Shown here in pieces: positions 34,781 through 44,086 of a DNA stretch of 64,000 nucleotides. The translations under genes and the position numbers were made by a program. Location of the stretch: NCBI RefSeq assembly GCF_037482845.1, contig NZ_JBBHJW010000005.1:1-64000 (forward strand), in the 5' to 3' direction. A model generated the notes under the pieces. It did no database searches and was not told the DNA's origin. It saw only the letters and a list, made by a program, of their open reading frames with translations. The stretch is from Paucibacter_B soli (lineage in GTDB: Bacteria > Pseudomonadota > Gammaproteobacteria > Burkholderiales > Burkholderiaceae_C). The number at the start of each line of letters is the position of its first letter. Positions within the stretch are counted from its first letter, which is position 1.

Positions 34781-35855
34781 TGAGCGGCGGCGCCTGAGCC
34801 TGGCGGTGCTGGCCATGCTGGCCCTGCCAGGACGAGGGCATGCGGACGAGCCTGAGAGTGCGGACGCACGCATCGCGCAGCTGGCGCGCGAGCTGCCGGA
34901 GTGGATGGCCGAGCTGGGCGTGCCGGGCGCGAGCCTGGTGCTGCTGCGCGAGGCCCGGGTCTGCTGGGCCGCCCACCTGGGGGTGTTGCAGCATGGCGAG
35001 GCGCGGCCGGTGCGTGCCGACACGGTGTTCGAGGCCGCCTCGATGAGCAAGCCGGTGCTGGCGTATCTGGCCCTGCGGCAGGTGCAGGCCGGGCGGCTCG
35101 ATCTGGACCGCCCGGTGCTGGATTATTCAGACGAGCGCTTCGAGCCCCCCCAGCCGGCGCAGGCGCGCATCACCGCCCGCATGCTGCTCTCGCACAGCTC
35201 GGGCCTGCCCAACTGGCGCCCGGGCGATGCTGACGATGATGATGGGGACAGCGGGCCGCTGCAGCTGGACTTCGAACCCGGCGCGCGCTTCCAGTATTCG
35301 GGCGAAGGCTATTTCTATCTGCAGCGCGTGCTGGAGCGGATCAGCGGCCTGCCCTTGCAGGCATTGGCGGCACGCGAGTTGTTCGAGCCCCTGGGCATGG
35401 GCCTGAGCAGCTTTGTGCTCACGCCCGCACTGGAGCGCTTGCGCGCGCGTGGCCACGACGAAGCCGGCCGGCCGCTGCCGCCCAGCCATTACCGCCGCGC
35501 CAATGCCGGCTACACGCTCTACACCACGGCCGGCGATTACGCCCGCTTCATTGGGTCCCTGCTGGAAGCGAAGGCGAGCGCGGCCATGCTGGCGCCGCAG
35601 ATCGAGGCCGGCGACCGCCAGCCCCTGGCGCGGCCCGCGCGCGCGCGCGGCGAGCGGGTGTTCTGGAGCCTGGGCTGGGCCATCGAGCGCGGCGCGCAGG
35701 GCCCGATCGCCTATCACAGCGGCACCAACAGCACGGGCTTCCGCTGCTTCAGCCAGTTCGCGCCGACGCGCGGCAGCGGCCTGGTGCTGATGAGCAACAG
35801 CCTGGCCGGCAACAAGCTGTGGCAGCGCCTGCTGGCGCTGCTGGGTGACCTTTGA
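34713..35855 (+). CDS. Serine hydrolase, beta-lactamase (class C)/esterase family
   Basis: 380 aa if started at ATG 34713. That overlaps the receptor gene by 68 bases, and no better start exists before the hydrophobic stretch LSLAVLAMLALPGRGHA, which looks like a signal peptide; GTG 34737 is an alternative. The family residues are present: SMSK (SxxK) after FEAA, YSGEGY at the YxN position, and HSGTN near the end. The Asn of the YxN motif is replaced by Gly, common in esterases and D-aminopeptidases of this family rather than true beta-lactamases. Likely periplasmic. Translational coupling to the receptor suggests a linked role, possibly on a peptide. Confidence 0.8.
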   Translation: MTPATPTRVAASSTSARSTSTVDERRRLSLAVLAMLALPGRGHADEPESADARIAQLARELPEWMAELGVPGASLVLLREARVCWAAHLGVLQHGEARPVRADTVFEAASMSKPVLAYLALRQVQAGRLDLDRPVLDYSDERFEPPQPAQARITARMLLSHSSGLPNWRPGDADDDDGDSGPLQLDFEPGARFQYSGEGYFYLQRVLERISGLPLQALAARELFEPLGMGLSSFVLTPALERLRARGHDEAGRPLPPSHYRRANAGYTLYTTAGDYARFIGSLLEAKASAAMLAPQIEAGDRQPLARPARARGERVFWSLGWAIERGAQGPIAYHSGTNSTGFRCFSQFAPTRGSGLVLMSNSLAGNKLWQRLLALLGDL

Positions 35856-35908
35856 GCGCCGGGGCGTAGCTGCACGAGAATGCCGGCTCTTTACCAAAGA
35901 GCCCCACA

Positions 35909-37969
35909 ATGCCCAAGAAGCCCTTGTTGACCCTCGCCATCGCCACGCTCTGCGGCATGGCCGGCGCCCAGGAGCAGCCGCTCACCAGCCTGCCCTACAC
36001 GCCCAGCCTCGATACCGCGGCCATGGATCGCACGGCCGATCCCTGCGAGGACCTCTACCAATATGCCTGCGGCGGCTGGCTGAACAACAACCCGGTGCCG
36101 CCCGATCAGTCGCGTTGGTCGGTGTACGCCAAGATGGCCGACGAGAACCAGCGCTACCTCTGGGGCACGCTGGAACAGCTGGCCAAGGATCGCGCCGCCG
36201 GCGCCAAGCTGAGCATTAACCAGGCCAAGATGGGCGACTATTTCGCCGCCTGCATGGACGAGCAGGCCGCCAACGCAGCCGGCCTCAAGCCGCTGCAGCC
36301 GCTGCTGGACCGCATCGCCGCGCTCGGCAGCAAGCAGCAGCTGCCGGCCCTGCTGGCGGAATTGCATCTGGCGCTGGGCAATGAGCGCGTCTTGTTCGGC
36401 TTCGGCGCCAACCAGGATTTCGCCAACTCCAGCCAGGTGATCGCCTTCGCGGTGGCCGGCGGCATCAGCCTGCCCGACCGCGATATGTATCTGCAGCAGG
36501 ACGAGAAGTCGATCAAGCTGCGCGAGCAGTTCCGCAGCCATATCGCGCGCAGCTTCGAGGCCCTGGGCGAGAGCCCCGCCGCGGCGCAGGCCGCCGCGCG
36601 CAGCGTGCTGGCCACCGAGACCCTGCTGGCGCAAGCCACGCTCAGCCGTGTCGACAAGCGCGACCCCTACAAGACCTTCCACAAGCTGAATGCGCGCGGC
36701 CTGCAAGACCTGACCCCCGCGTTCGACTGGGCCGCCTACCGGCGCGCGCTGGGCGTCGATCCCAAGCTCAACACGGTCAACGTCACCGAGCCGGCCTTCT
36801 TCAAGGCGCTGGACAAGCATCTGCGGGCGACCAGCCTGGACGAGCTCAAGACCTATCTGCGCTGGCAGCTGCTCAGCAGCATGGCGCCACAGCTCAACAA
36901 CGAGCTGGTGCAGCTGAACTTCGACTTCTTCGGCCAGACGCTCAACGGCGTGCCGCAGCTCAAGAGCCGTTGGAAGCGCTGCGTCGAGCTGGTGGACCTG
37001 CAGCTGGGCGAGGCCCTGGGCCAGGAGTTCGTGCAGAAGAACTTCAGCCCCGAGCTGAAGGCCCAGACGCAGCGGATGGCCGGCGAGATCGAGGCCGCGA
37101 TGGCCGAGCGCGTGAAGGCCCTGCCCTGGATGAGTGCGGCCACCAAGGCGCGCGCGATGGACAAGCTGCACAGCATCGTCAACAAGGTCGGCTACCCCGA
37201 GCAGTGGCGCGACTACGGCGACTTCGAGGTTTCGCGCAGCGATTTCCTCGCCAATGTGCAGCGCGGCAATGCCTTCGAGGCCAAACGCCAGCTGGCCAAA
37301 ATCGGCAAGCCGCTGGACCGCGGCGAATGGGGCATGACGCCGCAGACGGTGAACGCCTATTACAACGCGCAGATGAACGACATCAACTTCCCGGCCGCGG
37401 TGCTGCAGCCGCCGCTGTACGACGCCAGGCTCGACGATGCGCCCAACTACGGCAACACCGGCGGCACCATAGGCCACGAGCTGATCCACGGCTTCGACGA
37501 CGAGGGCCGGCAGTTCGATGCCAAGGGCAATCTGAAGGACTGGTGGACCAAGAAGGACGCCAAGGCGTTTGAGCAACGCGCCGCCTGCGTGGTGGACCAG
37601 TACGCCCAGTACACCATCGTCGACGACATCAAGATCAACAGCAAGCTGACCCTGGGCGAGGACCTCGCCGACCTGGGCGGCCTGGTGCTGGCGCTCTCGG
37701 CCTGGAAGTCGCATACCGCCGGCATGCAGCTGGAAAGCAAGGATGGCCTCACGCCCGAACAGCGCTTCTTCGTCGGCTTTGCGCAATGGGATTGCAACAA
37801 CGCGCGCCCCGAGGCGCTGCGCGTGCAGGCCCTCACCAACCCGCATTCGCCCGGCCGCTACCGCATCAATGGCGTGGTGGTGAACATGCCGGAGTTCGAG
37901 CGCGCCTTTGCCTGCAAGCCCGGGCAGGCCATGGTCAAGCCCGAGGCGCAGCGCTGCAAGGTCTGGTAA
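35909..37969 (+). CDS. M13-family zinc metallopeptidase (PepO/neprilysin type)
   Basis: 686 aa. Signal peptide 1-20 (LLTLAIATLCGMAGA-QE). N-terminal part begins PCEDLYQYACGGWLNNNPVPPD, the M13_N signature. The catalytic motif is GHELIHGFDDEGRQFD (HExxH), the third ligand lies in GEDLADLGGLVLA, and the C-terminus ends in CKVW as is usual for the family. It is an exported oligopeptidase. It begins 53 bases after the serine hydrolase stop and could process imported or extracellular peptides, although a link with cyanophycin is only positional. Confidence 0.92.
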   Translation: MPKKPLLTLAIATLCGMAGAQEQPLTSLPYTPSLDTAAMDRTADPCEDLYQYACGGWLNNNPVPPDQSRWSVYAKMADENQRYLWGTLEQLAKDRAAGAKLSINQAKMGDYFAACMDEQAANAAGLKPLQPLLDRIAALGSKQQLPALLAELHLALGNERVLFGFGANQDFANSSQVIAFAVAGGISLPDRDMYLQQDEKSIKLREQFRSHIARSFEALGESPAAAQAAARSVLATETLLAQATLSRVDKRDPYKTFHKLNARGLQDLTPAFDWAAYRRALGVDPKLNTVNVTEPAFFKALDKHLRATSLDELKTYLRWQLLSSMAPQLNNELVQLNFDFFGQTLNGVPQLKSRWKRCVELVDLQLGEALGQEFVQKNFSPELKAQTQRMAGEIEAAMAERVKALPWMSAATKARAMDKLHSIVNKVGYPEQWRDYGDFEVSRSDFLANVQRGNAFEAKRQLAKIGKPLDRGEWGMTPQTVNAYYNAQMNDINFPAAVLQPPLYDARLDDAPNYGNTGGTIGHELIHGFDDEGRQFDAKGNLKDWWTKKDAKAFEQRAACVVDQYAQYTIVDDIKINSKLTLGEDLADLGGLVLALSAWKSHTAGMQLESKDGLTPEQRFFVGFAQWDCNNARPEALRVQALTNPHSPGRYRINGVVVNMPEFERAFACKPGQAMVKPEAQRCKVW

Positions 37970-38033
37970 GCCGGCCAAGCATAGCCGGGGGGGTTTGCTT
38001 TTTGCCGGCAGACCTGAAAGACTGCAAGGCACC

Positions 38034-39134
38034 ATGCCAAACCGCCGCCGCGCTCTGTGGGCCTTCGCCTGTCTGATGGCGGGCGCTGCCGGCGCGCAGG
38101 CGCAGGAGCTGCGCATCGCCGCGTCGGCGGCGCTGAGCGGGCCGGCCGCGGCGCTGGGCCGGCGCTACCACGCCGGTGCCAGGTCTTGCTTCGAGCAGCT
38201 CAACCAGCATGGCGGCATCGGCGGTGCGCGCATCGTGCTGGATCTGCGCGACGATGCCTATGAACCCGAGCAGGCCGAGGCCAACACGCGCGCCTTTGTC
38301 GAGGACGAGCGCATCCTGGCGCTGTTCGGCTATGTCGGCACGCCCACCAGCAAGGTGGCCCTGCCCTATGTGCGGCGCTGGCGCATCCCCTTTCTGGGCC
38401 CCTTCACCGGTGCCGACATCCTGTGGGAGCCCGGCAACCCGCAGGTCTTCAATGTGCGTGCCAGCTACCGCGAGGAAGCGGTGGCGCTGGCCGAGGCCAT
38501 GCGCAAGGCCGGCGTGCAGCGCCTTAACGTGATGTACCAGGCCGATCTGTTTGGCCGCGCCGGGCTGGAGGCGATGCGCGCCGCCGTGCAGCCCCTGGGC
38601 ATCGCGCTGGGCGCGGTGGCCACCTTCAAGCGCAATACCGTCGAGGTGCAGGAGGGCGTGCGCGCCCTGGTGGGCAAGAACAGCGCCGAGGCGATCTTTG
38701 TGGTGGGCACCTACACCAGCATGGCGGCCTTCGTGAAACAGGCGCGCGCGGCCGGCTTCAAGGGCCGTTTCTACACCCTCTCCTTTGTCGGCCTGGAACC
38801 CCTGCGCGAGGCCCTGGGCGCGGCCATGCAGGGCGTCACCGTGGCCCAGGTGGTGCCCGACGCCGAGGATCGCAGCATCCCGGTGGTGGCGGCCTACCAG
38901 CAGGCCATGCGCGAGGCCGGCGAGAAGAGCTTCGACTCGATCAGCCTGGAAGGCTATCTGGCCGCGCGCGTGCTGGTGGAGGGCTTGCGCCGCGCCAGGC
39001 CGCCGCTCACGCGCGAGAGCCTGGAGCAGGCGCTGGCGACGCTGGGCGAGCTGGAGCTGGGCGGCTTTGGCGTGCATTACGGCGCCGAGCTGCGCCGCGG
39101 CTCCAGCTATCTGGGCTTGAAGACCGGACCCTGA
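38034..39134 (+). CDS. ABC-type substrate-binding protein, LivJ family
   Basis: 366 aa from ATG 38034, the start of a signal peptide (LWAFACLMAGAAGAQA). The periplasmic-binding type I fold is shown by RIAASAALSGPAAALGR, FEQLNQHGGIGGARIVLDLRDD, and ALFGYVGTPTSKVALPYV, then SLEGYLAARVLVEGLRRA. Such proteins normally bind branched-chain amino acids, amides or aromatic acids. No permease or ATPase genes are near. The gene is 64 bases after the metallopeptidase, so it may be carried by the same transcript. Confidence 0.8.
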   Translation: MPNRRRALWAFACLMAGAAGAQAQELRIAASAALSGPAAALGRRYHAGARSCFEQLNQHGGIGGARIVLDLRDDAYEPEQAEANTRAFVEDERILALFGYVGTPTSKVALPYVRRWRIPFLGPFTGADILWEPGNPQVFNVRASYREEAVALAEAMRKAGVQRLNVMYQADLFGRAGLEAMRAAVQPLGIALGAVATFKRNTVEVQEGVRALVGKNSAEAIFVVGTYTSMAAFVKQARAAGFKGRFYTLSFVGLEPLREALGAAMQGVTVAQVVPDAEDRSIPVVAAYQQAMREAGEKSFDSISLEGYLAARVLVEGLRRARPPLTRESLEQALATLGELELGGFGVHYGAELRRGSSYLGLKTGP

Positions 39135-39185
39135 GCCGCCTGCTAGGGTCTGGTCAAGCCCCCGGCTTGGATGTAGCTTGCCGCC

Positions 39186-40202
39186 ATGAGGCAGCAGTTC
39201 GAGTACCACCCGCTGATCGGCTATCGCTACATCGCCGGGCTGCGGGCCCGCGTGCCGCATGAGTCGGGCGGTTATCTGCTGCATACCAACGCGCAGGGCT
39301 TTCGCTGCGCCCATGATTTCGAGCCGGCGCTGCGACCCGGCAAGCCGCAGCGGGTGCTGCTGTTCGGCGACTCCTTCACCGCCGGCGACGGGGTGCGCAA
39401 CGAGCTGCGCTACGGCGATCTGCTGGAGGCCATGCTGCCGGGGCTGGAGGTCTACAACTTCGGCCTGCCGGGCACCGGCACCGACCAGCAATACCTGTGC
39501 TGGTCGGACTGTGCCCAGGGCATCGCGCATGAGCTGGTGATCGTGGCCGTGCTGGTGGAGAACATCCGCCGCGTCGCCTCGCGCTACCGCCCCTTCGTCG
39601 ACGACGCCGGCCGCCGCAGGCTGCTGGCCAAGCCCTATTTCGAGCTCGACGGCAATGGCGGGCTGCGGCTGTGCCAGGTGCCGGTGCCGCGCGAGCCGCT
39701 AGCCCCTGCCAGCCTGCCCGCGGCCGAGGCCGGCTTTGTCGAACAGGGTGGCCGGCATGCCGGGCTGCGCGCCTGCGTGAACGCGCTGGGCTTGAAGCCG
39801 CTGGCGCAGCGCCTGCATGCCTACCAGCCCTGTCCGGAGTACGAGCATGCCGAGCATCCCGCCTGGCGCTTGCTGAGCGCCATCCTGGCGCAATGGGTGG
39901 CCCGGGTGGGTGCGCCCCGCCTGCTGCTGTTGCCGCTGCCGCTCTACCAGCATGTCGAGCAGCGCGCCGATGCAAGCGCCTACCGGGCGCGCTTTGCGGC
40001 GCTGGCCGCGCAACTGGGATGTCAGCTGCACGATCCGCTGCCCGAGCTGCTGGGCTACGAGATGGCGGCGCGGCGCGGCTTTCGCTTCGAGCATGATGTG
40101 CACCCCAGCGCGGCGGGCCATCGCGCGCTGGCGCGTTCGCTGGCGCCGGTGCTGGCCGCGCGGCTGGGCCTGGCGCAGGCGCCGCAGGGGCTTGAACCAT
40201 GA
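39186..40202 (+). CDS. SGNH/GDSL hydrolase-like protein
   Basis: 338 aa. Block I is VLLFGDSFTAGDGV (nucleophilic Ser in GDSF), block III is FGLPGTGTDQQY, and the C-terminal DVHPSAAGHRALARSL supplies the catalytic Asp-His pair. No signal peptide is seen. Enzymes of this fold are esterases or acyltransferases, often on polysaccharides. Its stop overlaps the carbamoyltransferase start by four bases (ATGA), so the two products very likely act together on one molecule. Confidence 0.85.
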   Translation: MRQQFEYHPLIGYRYIAGLRARVPHESGGYLLHTNAQGFRCAHDFEPALRPGKPQRVLLFGDSFTAGDGVRNELRYGDLLEAMLPGLEVYNFGLPGTGTDQQYLCWSDCAQGIAHELVIVAVLVENIRRVASRYRPFVDDAGRRRLLAKPYFELDGNGGLRLCQVPVPREPLAPASLPAAEAGFVEQGGRHAGLRACVNALGLKPLAQRLHAYQPCPEYEHAEHPAWRLLSAILAQWVARVGAPRLLLLPLPLYQHVEQRADASAYRARFAALAAQLGCQLHDPLPELLGYEMAARRGFRFEHDVHPSAAGHRALARSLAPVLAARLGLAQAPQGLEP

Positions 40203-42022
40203 GCTGCCATGTGCTGGGCATCTCGGCGCTCTACCACGACGCCGCGGCCGCGCTGGTGAGCGATGGCGCCATCGTCGCCGCGGCGCAGGAGGAGCGCTTC
40301 TCGCGCCGCAAGCATGACCCCAGCCTGCCGCTGGGCGCCATCAACGATTGCCTGGAGCAGGCCTTTCTCGACGCCTCCGAGCTGGCCGCGGTGGTGTTCT
40401 ACGAGGACCTTGCGCTGGCCTTCGACCGCGCCCTCAAGAGCCTGCTGCAGACTGCGCCGGACAGCCTGCCGCAATGGTTGCGCGCCGCGCCCGCGCTGCT
40501 GGGCGCCAGGCCCCTGGTGGGCGCCGCGCTGCGCGCCCTGCTGGGCCCGCAGGTCCGCCTGCTGACGGTGCCGCATCACTTCGCCCATGCCGCCTCGGCG
40601 TTCTACCCATCGCCCTTCGAGGAGGCGGCCATCCTCGTGATGGACGGCGTGGGCGAATGGGCCAGCACCAGCATAGGCCGGGGCCGGGGCAGCCGCGTGG
40701 AGCTGCTGCGGCAGATCAACTACCCGCACAGCCTGGGCCTGCTCTACAGCGCCTTCACCGCCTATTGCGGCTTCAAGGTGAACTCGGGCGAATACAAGCT
40801 GATGGGGCTGGCACCCTATGGCCGGCCGGTCTATGCGGGCCTGATACGCGAGCGCCTGATTGACCTCAGGCCCGATGGCTCGTTCCGCCTGCATAGCGAG
40901 TACTTCGGCTACCTGGGCGGCGACAGCATGACGAATGCGCGCTTTCATGCCCTGTTCGGCGGGCCACCGCGCGCCGCCGAGGCGCGCATCACGCGGCGCG
41001 AGATGGATCTGGCCGCGTCCATCCAGCTGGTGCTGGAAGAGGCGGTGCTGGCGCTGGCCGCGCAGGCGCGCGCCCTCACCGGCCTGCGTCGGCTGGTGCT
41101 GGCGGGCGGGGTGGCGCTGAATTGCGTGGCCAATGGCAGACTGCTGCGCGCGGGCCTGTTCGACGACATCTGGATCCAGCCGGCCGCGGGCGATGCCGGG
41201 GGCGCGCTGGGCGCGGCGCTGCTGGCCACGCATGGCTATTTCGGGCTGCCGCGCCCGGCGCGCGCCGACGGGCAGGACGCGCAGCGCGGCAGCCTGCTGG
41301 GGCCGGCCTATGCAAGCGCCGAGGTGCGGGCCTTTCTCGACCGCGCCGGCCTGCCCTACGAGCATGTCGACGATGCGGCAGCGCTGGCACGCCGCATCGC
41401 GGCGGCGCTGGCCGCCGGCCAGGTGGTCGGGCTGCTGAGCGGCCGCATGGAGTTCGGCCCGCGCGCGCTGGGCGCACGCTCCATCCTGGGCGATCCGCGC
41501 GGCGCGCAGATGCAGGCGCGCATGAACCTGAAGATCAAGTACCGCGAGTCCTTCCGCCCCTTTGCGCCGGTGGTGCTGGCGGAGCGCGCGGCCGCTTGCT
41601 TCGAGCTGGATCGCGACAGCCCCTATATGTTGCTGGTGGCGCCTGTGCGTGGCGCCAGCAGCGCGGCCCTGGCCGAGGGTGAGGACGACATGCTGCAGCT
41701 GCTCGCCCGCCAGCGCTCCGTGCTGCCGGCCATCACCCATGTGGACGGCAGCGCGCGCGTGCAGACGTTGCGGCGCGAACAGCATGCGCTGCTGCATGCG
41801 GTGCTGTGCGAGTTCGAGCGCTTGAGCGGCTGCCCGGTGCTGGTCAACACCTCCTTCAATGTGCGCGGCGAGCCCATCGTCTGCTCGCCGCGCGACGCCT
41901 ACCGCTGCTTCATGCGCACCGGCATGGAGCTGTTGGTGCTGGAAGACTGCCTGCTGCAGCGCGCGGCGCAGCCACCCTGGGTGGACGATGAGGACTGGAG
42001 GCAGATCCATGCACTCGACTGA
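40199..42022 (+). CDS. O-carbamoyltransferase (NodU/TobZ/CmcH family)
   Basis: 607 aa. The N-terminal Kae1-like domain begins HVLGISALYHDAAAALV and includes HHFAHAASAFYPSPF and ILVMDGVGEWASTSIG. The centre has AGGVALNCVANGRLL and GDAGGALGAALLA. The C-terminal domain contains GRMEFGPRALGARSILGDPR and VNTSFNVRGEPIVCSPRDA. The family uses carbamoyl phosphate and ATP to carbamoylate a hydroxyl on a sugar, antibiotic or Nod factor. Substrate unknown here; there are no biosynthetic genes near other than the coupled SGNH hydrolase and the small acidic protein. Confidence 0.92.
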   Translation: MSCHVLGISALYHDAAAALVSDGAIVAAAQEERFSRRKHDPSLPLGAINDCLEQAFLDASELAAVVFYEDLALAFDRALKSLLQTAPDSLPQWLRAAPALLGARPLVGAALRALLGPQVRLLTVPHHFAHAASAFYPSPFEEAAILVMDGVGEWASTSIGRGRGSRVELLRQINYPHSLGLLYSAFTAYCGFKVNSGEYKLMGLAPYGRPVYAGLIRERLIDLRPDGSFRLHSEYFGYLGGDSMTNARFHALFGGPPRAAEARITRREMDLAASIQLVLEEAVLALAAQARALTGLRRLVLAGGVALNCVANGRLLRAGLFDDIWIQPAAGDAGGALGAALLATHGYFGLPRPARADGQDAQRGSLLGPAYASAEVRAFLDRAGLPYEHVDDAAALARRIAAALAAGQVVGLLSGRMEFGPRALGARSILGDPRGAQMQARMNLKIKYRESFRPFAPVVLAERAAACFELDRDSPYMLLVAPVRGASSAALAEGEDDMLQLLARQRSVLPAITHVDGSARVQTLRREQHALLHAVLCEFERLSGCPVLVNTSFNVRGEPIVCSPRDAYRCFMRTGMELLVLEDCLLQRAAQPPWVDDEDWRQIHALD

Positions 42023-42356
42023 GCAGCAGGCGCTGCGCGACTTCTTCGAGCAGCGGCTGCTGCCGCTGGCCCGGCGCCTGCGCGCGCAAGGCCAGCCCCT
42101 GTTCCCGCTCGGGCCCGAGCCGGCGCTGGCCAGCTATTACCTGCCGGCGGCGCCCGCCAGCCTCGGCCAGGCGGATTTCGAGCCTGGCCCGGCGGCGTCT
42201 GTGGCCGAGTTCGGGCAGGCGCTGGCGCGGCTATGGCATGACGAACCCGAATTGCTGGCCCTGCTGCCCGAGCTGCTGGCGCTGCTGCCGCAGCTGGCGG
42301 CATCAGCGCCGGATGGGCCGGCCGAGCTGTCGGCCTTCATCTACGCGATGCTGTAA
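42009..42356 (+). CDS. Small acidic protein, partner of the carbamoyltransferase
   Basis: 115 aa from ATG 42009, overlapping the carbamoyltransferase by 14 bases. It is rich in Leu, Ala and Glu, with a helical middle segment FGQALARLWHDEPELLALL followed by PELLALLPQLA. No signal or known motif. The coupling suggests a helper or acyl-carrier-like role, but no Ser-4'-phosphopantetheine motif is visible. Function unknown. Confidence 0.65.
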   Translation: MHSTEQQALRDFFEQRLLPLARRLRAQGQPLFPLGPEPALASYYLPAAPASLGQADFEPGPAASVAEFGQALARLWHDEPELLALLPELLALLPQLAASAPDGPAELSAFIYAML

Positions 42357-42591
42357 CAACGCCGCAACCCCCGGCACTTGTGATGCCTGGGGTATCGGCT
42401 GCAGGGCCGCCGGCCTTGGTGGGCCGCGCCTGCACCGCGTGGCCTTGGCCGGCGGTTGTCTTTGCTTCTGGCTGCTGATCGCAGTGCCTTCAGTGTAGGC
42501 CGCGGGGCGGGGCAGAAAATTGCGAAGATGGCTTGATCGCTGCGAGTATTGGCAGACAATTGCGCGAATACCATGAATGCGGGCATTGGCC

Positions 42592-43059
42592 ATGGAGATA
42601 GACCGAATTGACAGGCAGATCCTTGAAATCCTCCAGGAGGATGGCCGCATTGCCAACCAGGAGCTGGCGGATCGCGTGGGCCTCTCGCCCTCGCCCTGCC
42701 TGCGGCGCGTGCGCGCGCTCGAGGAGGCCGGGCTGATCGCCGGCTACCGCGCCCTGCTGGACGCCAAGAAGCTGGGCCTCTCGCTGATGGCCCTGGTGCA
42801 TATCTCCATGGACCAGCACACGCCCGAGCGCTTTGCCAACTTCGAGGCCTCGGTGCGGCTTCTGCCCGAGGTGCTGGAATGCCTGCTCATCACCGGCCAG
42901 CAGGCCGATTACCAGCTCAAGCTGGTGGTGCGCGATATGGACCATTTCCAGAGCCTGCTGCTGGGCAAGCTGACGCGCATCCAGGGCGTGACCGGTGTGC
43001 ACTCCAGCTTCGTGCTGCAGCATGTGGTGAACCGCACCGCGCTGCCGGTGGGGGGCTGA
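42592..43059 (+). CDS. Lrp/AsnC-family transcriptional regulator
   Basis: 155 aa from ATG 42592 (MEIDRIDRQIL); ATG 42577 would add five residues. The HTH is RIANQELADRVGLSPSPCLRRVRALEEAGLI, positions about 20-50, and the RAM/AsnC ligand domain runs from about 65 to 150 (ALVHISMDQHTPERFANFE, then VRDMDHFQSLLLGKL). Leucine-responsive-type octamers control amino acid metabolism or transport. The 235 bp before it, back to 42357, hold no gene and probably its own control region. Target not evident. Confidence 0.9.
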   Translation: MEIDRIDRQILEILQEDGRIANQELADRVGLSPSPCLRRVRALEEAGLIAGYRALLDAKKLGLSLMALVHISMDQHTPERFANFEASVRLLPEVLECLLITGQQADYQLKLVVRDMDHFQSLLLGKLTRIQGVTGVHSSFVLQHVVNRTALPVGG

Positions 43060-43327
43060 GCGAGGCCGCGGGGCGACGGCGACGGCGACGCGACGCCGCA
43101 GCGCAAGGCAGAGAAGCGGCATGGAAGCAGGCCTTGACGGGCTTTGTCGGGCCGCGCTTTGGTCGAAAGATAAGGCTTCCTTGGTGCAAACCAGCGCTTG
43201 GCGGCCGTCCAGGCGCCGGTGCGCAGACGCTGCCGGGCGCACATCGTCTGCATGCCTGCAAGGCCGCATGGCCGGGCGGGCAGGGGGTGAGTTGTCAGCG
43301 CCCTTTCATTCATCAAGCGAGGTCAAG

Positions 43328-44086
43328 ATGTTGGAAGCAGACGAACGATCCGGGCAGGCCTACCTGGCGCAGTCCAGCCATGCGGCGCCGAGCCTCAGTG
43401 CCGGCGAGGCCGAGCGCGTGAAGATCCGCATCGCCAGCTCGGCGCTGCACCAGGGCGAGGTGGCGGCCCTGCTGGAGCGGCGCTACCGTGCGCGCGGCTA
43501 CAGCGCCCCCGAGCTGCAGGTCGATGCCGACAGCGAGCGCGCCATCACCCTGTGCGCCGAGACCGGGCAAGGCGATGTCATAGGCACACTGACGGTCGCG
43601 CTGGACGCGCCCCAAGGCATGCTGTGCGACGAGGTCTATGGCGACTGCCTGCAGGCCTACCGCGATGCCGGCGAGCGGCTGTGCGAGATGAGCAAGTTCG
43701 CCGTCGAGGGCGCCGCCGAACAGGGCGGCTACGGCAAGACGGTGCTGGCCGCCTTGATGAACGTGGCCTATATCTACTGCCGGCTGCTGCACGGTGCCGA
43801 CCGGGTCTTCATCGAGGTGAACCCGCGCCATGAGGTCTTTTATCGGCGCTGGCTGGGCTTCAGGCGCGCCGGCGAGCTGCGCAGCTGCGTGCGTGCGAAT
43901 GCGCCCGCCGTGCTGCTGGCGCTGCCGCTGGCGCATGTGGACCAGCAGCTCAGCCTGCTGGCCGGGCATGCGCAGGGCGCCCATGCCAGCCACGCCAGCA
44001 GCATCTATCCCTATTTCGCCGGCGCAGCCAAGCAATCCGCCATCGCAGCACGCCTGCGCACGGCGATGGGGAGGGCCATCAATTGA
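43328..44086 (+). CDS. FeeM-like N-acyl amino acid synthase (GNAT fold)
   Basis: 252 aa from ATG 43328, preceded by GCGAGGTC. The sequence follows the FeeM/N-acyl-amino-acid synthase plan: KIRIASSALHQGEVAALLERRYRARGY, GTLTVALDAPQGM, ERLCEMSKFAVEG, and ADRVFIEVNPRHEVFYRRWLGF. FeeM enzymes transfer a fatty acyl group from acyl-ACP to an amino acid (often Tyr), giving long-chain N-acyl amino acids. No dedicated acyl carrier protein is near. The downstream gene starts at a TTG overlapping this stop codon. A 268-bp region upstream is without a gene. Confidence 0.75.
   Translation: MLEADERSGQAYLAQSSHAAPSLSAGEAERVKIRIASSALHQGEVAALLERRYRARGYSAPELQVDADSERAITLCAETGQGDVIGTLTVALDAPQGMLCDEVYGDCLQAYRDAGERLCEMSKFAVEGAAEQGGYGKTVLAALMNVAYIYCRLLHGADRVFIEVNPRHEVFYRRWLGFRRAGELRSCVRANAPAVLLALPLAHVDQQLSLLAGHAQGAHASHASSIYPYFAGAAKQSAIAARLRTAMGRAIN

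Noticed and set aside
31997..35050. 1017-codon antisense frame across the TonB receptor
   Set aside because: Shadow frame; the receptor on the plus strand has plug and barrel motifs, and this frame has none.
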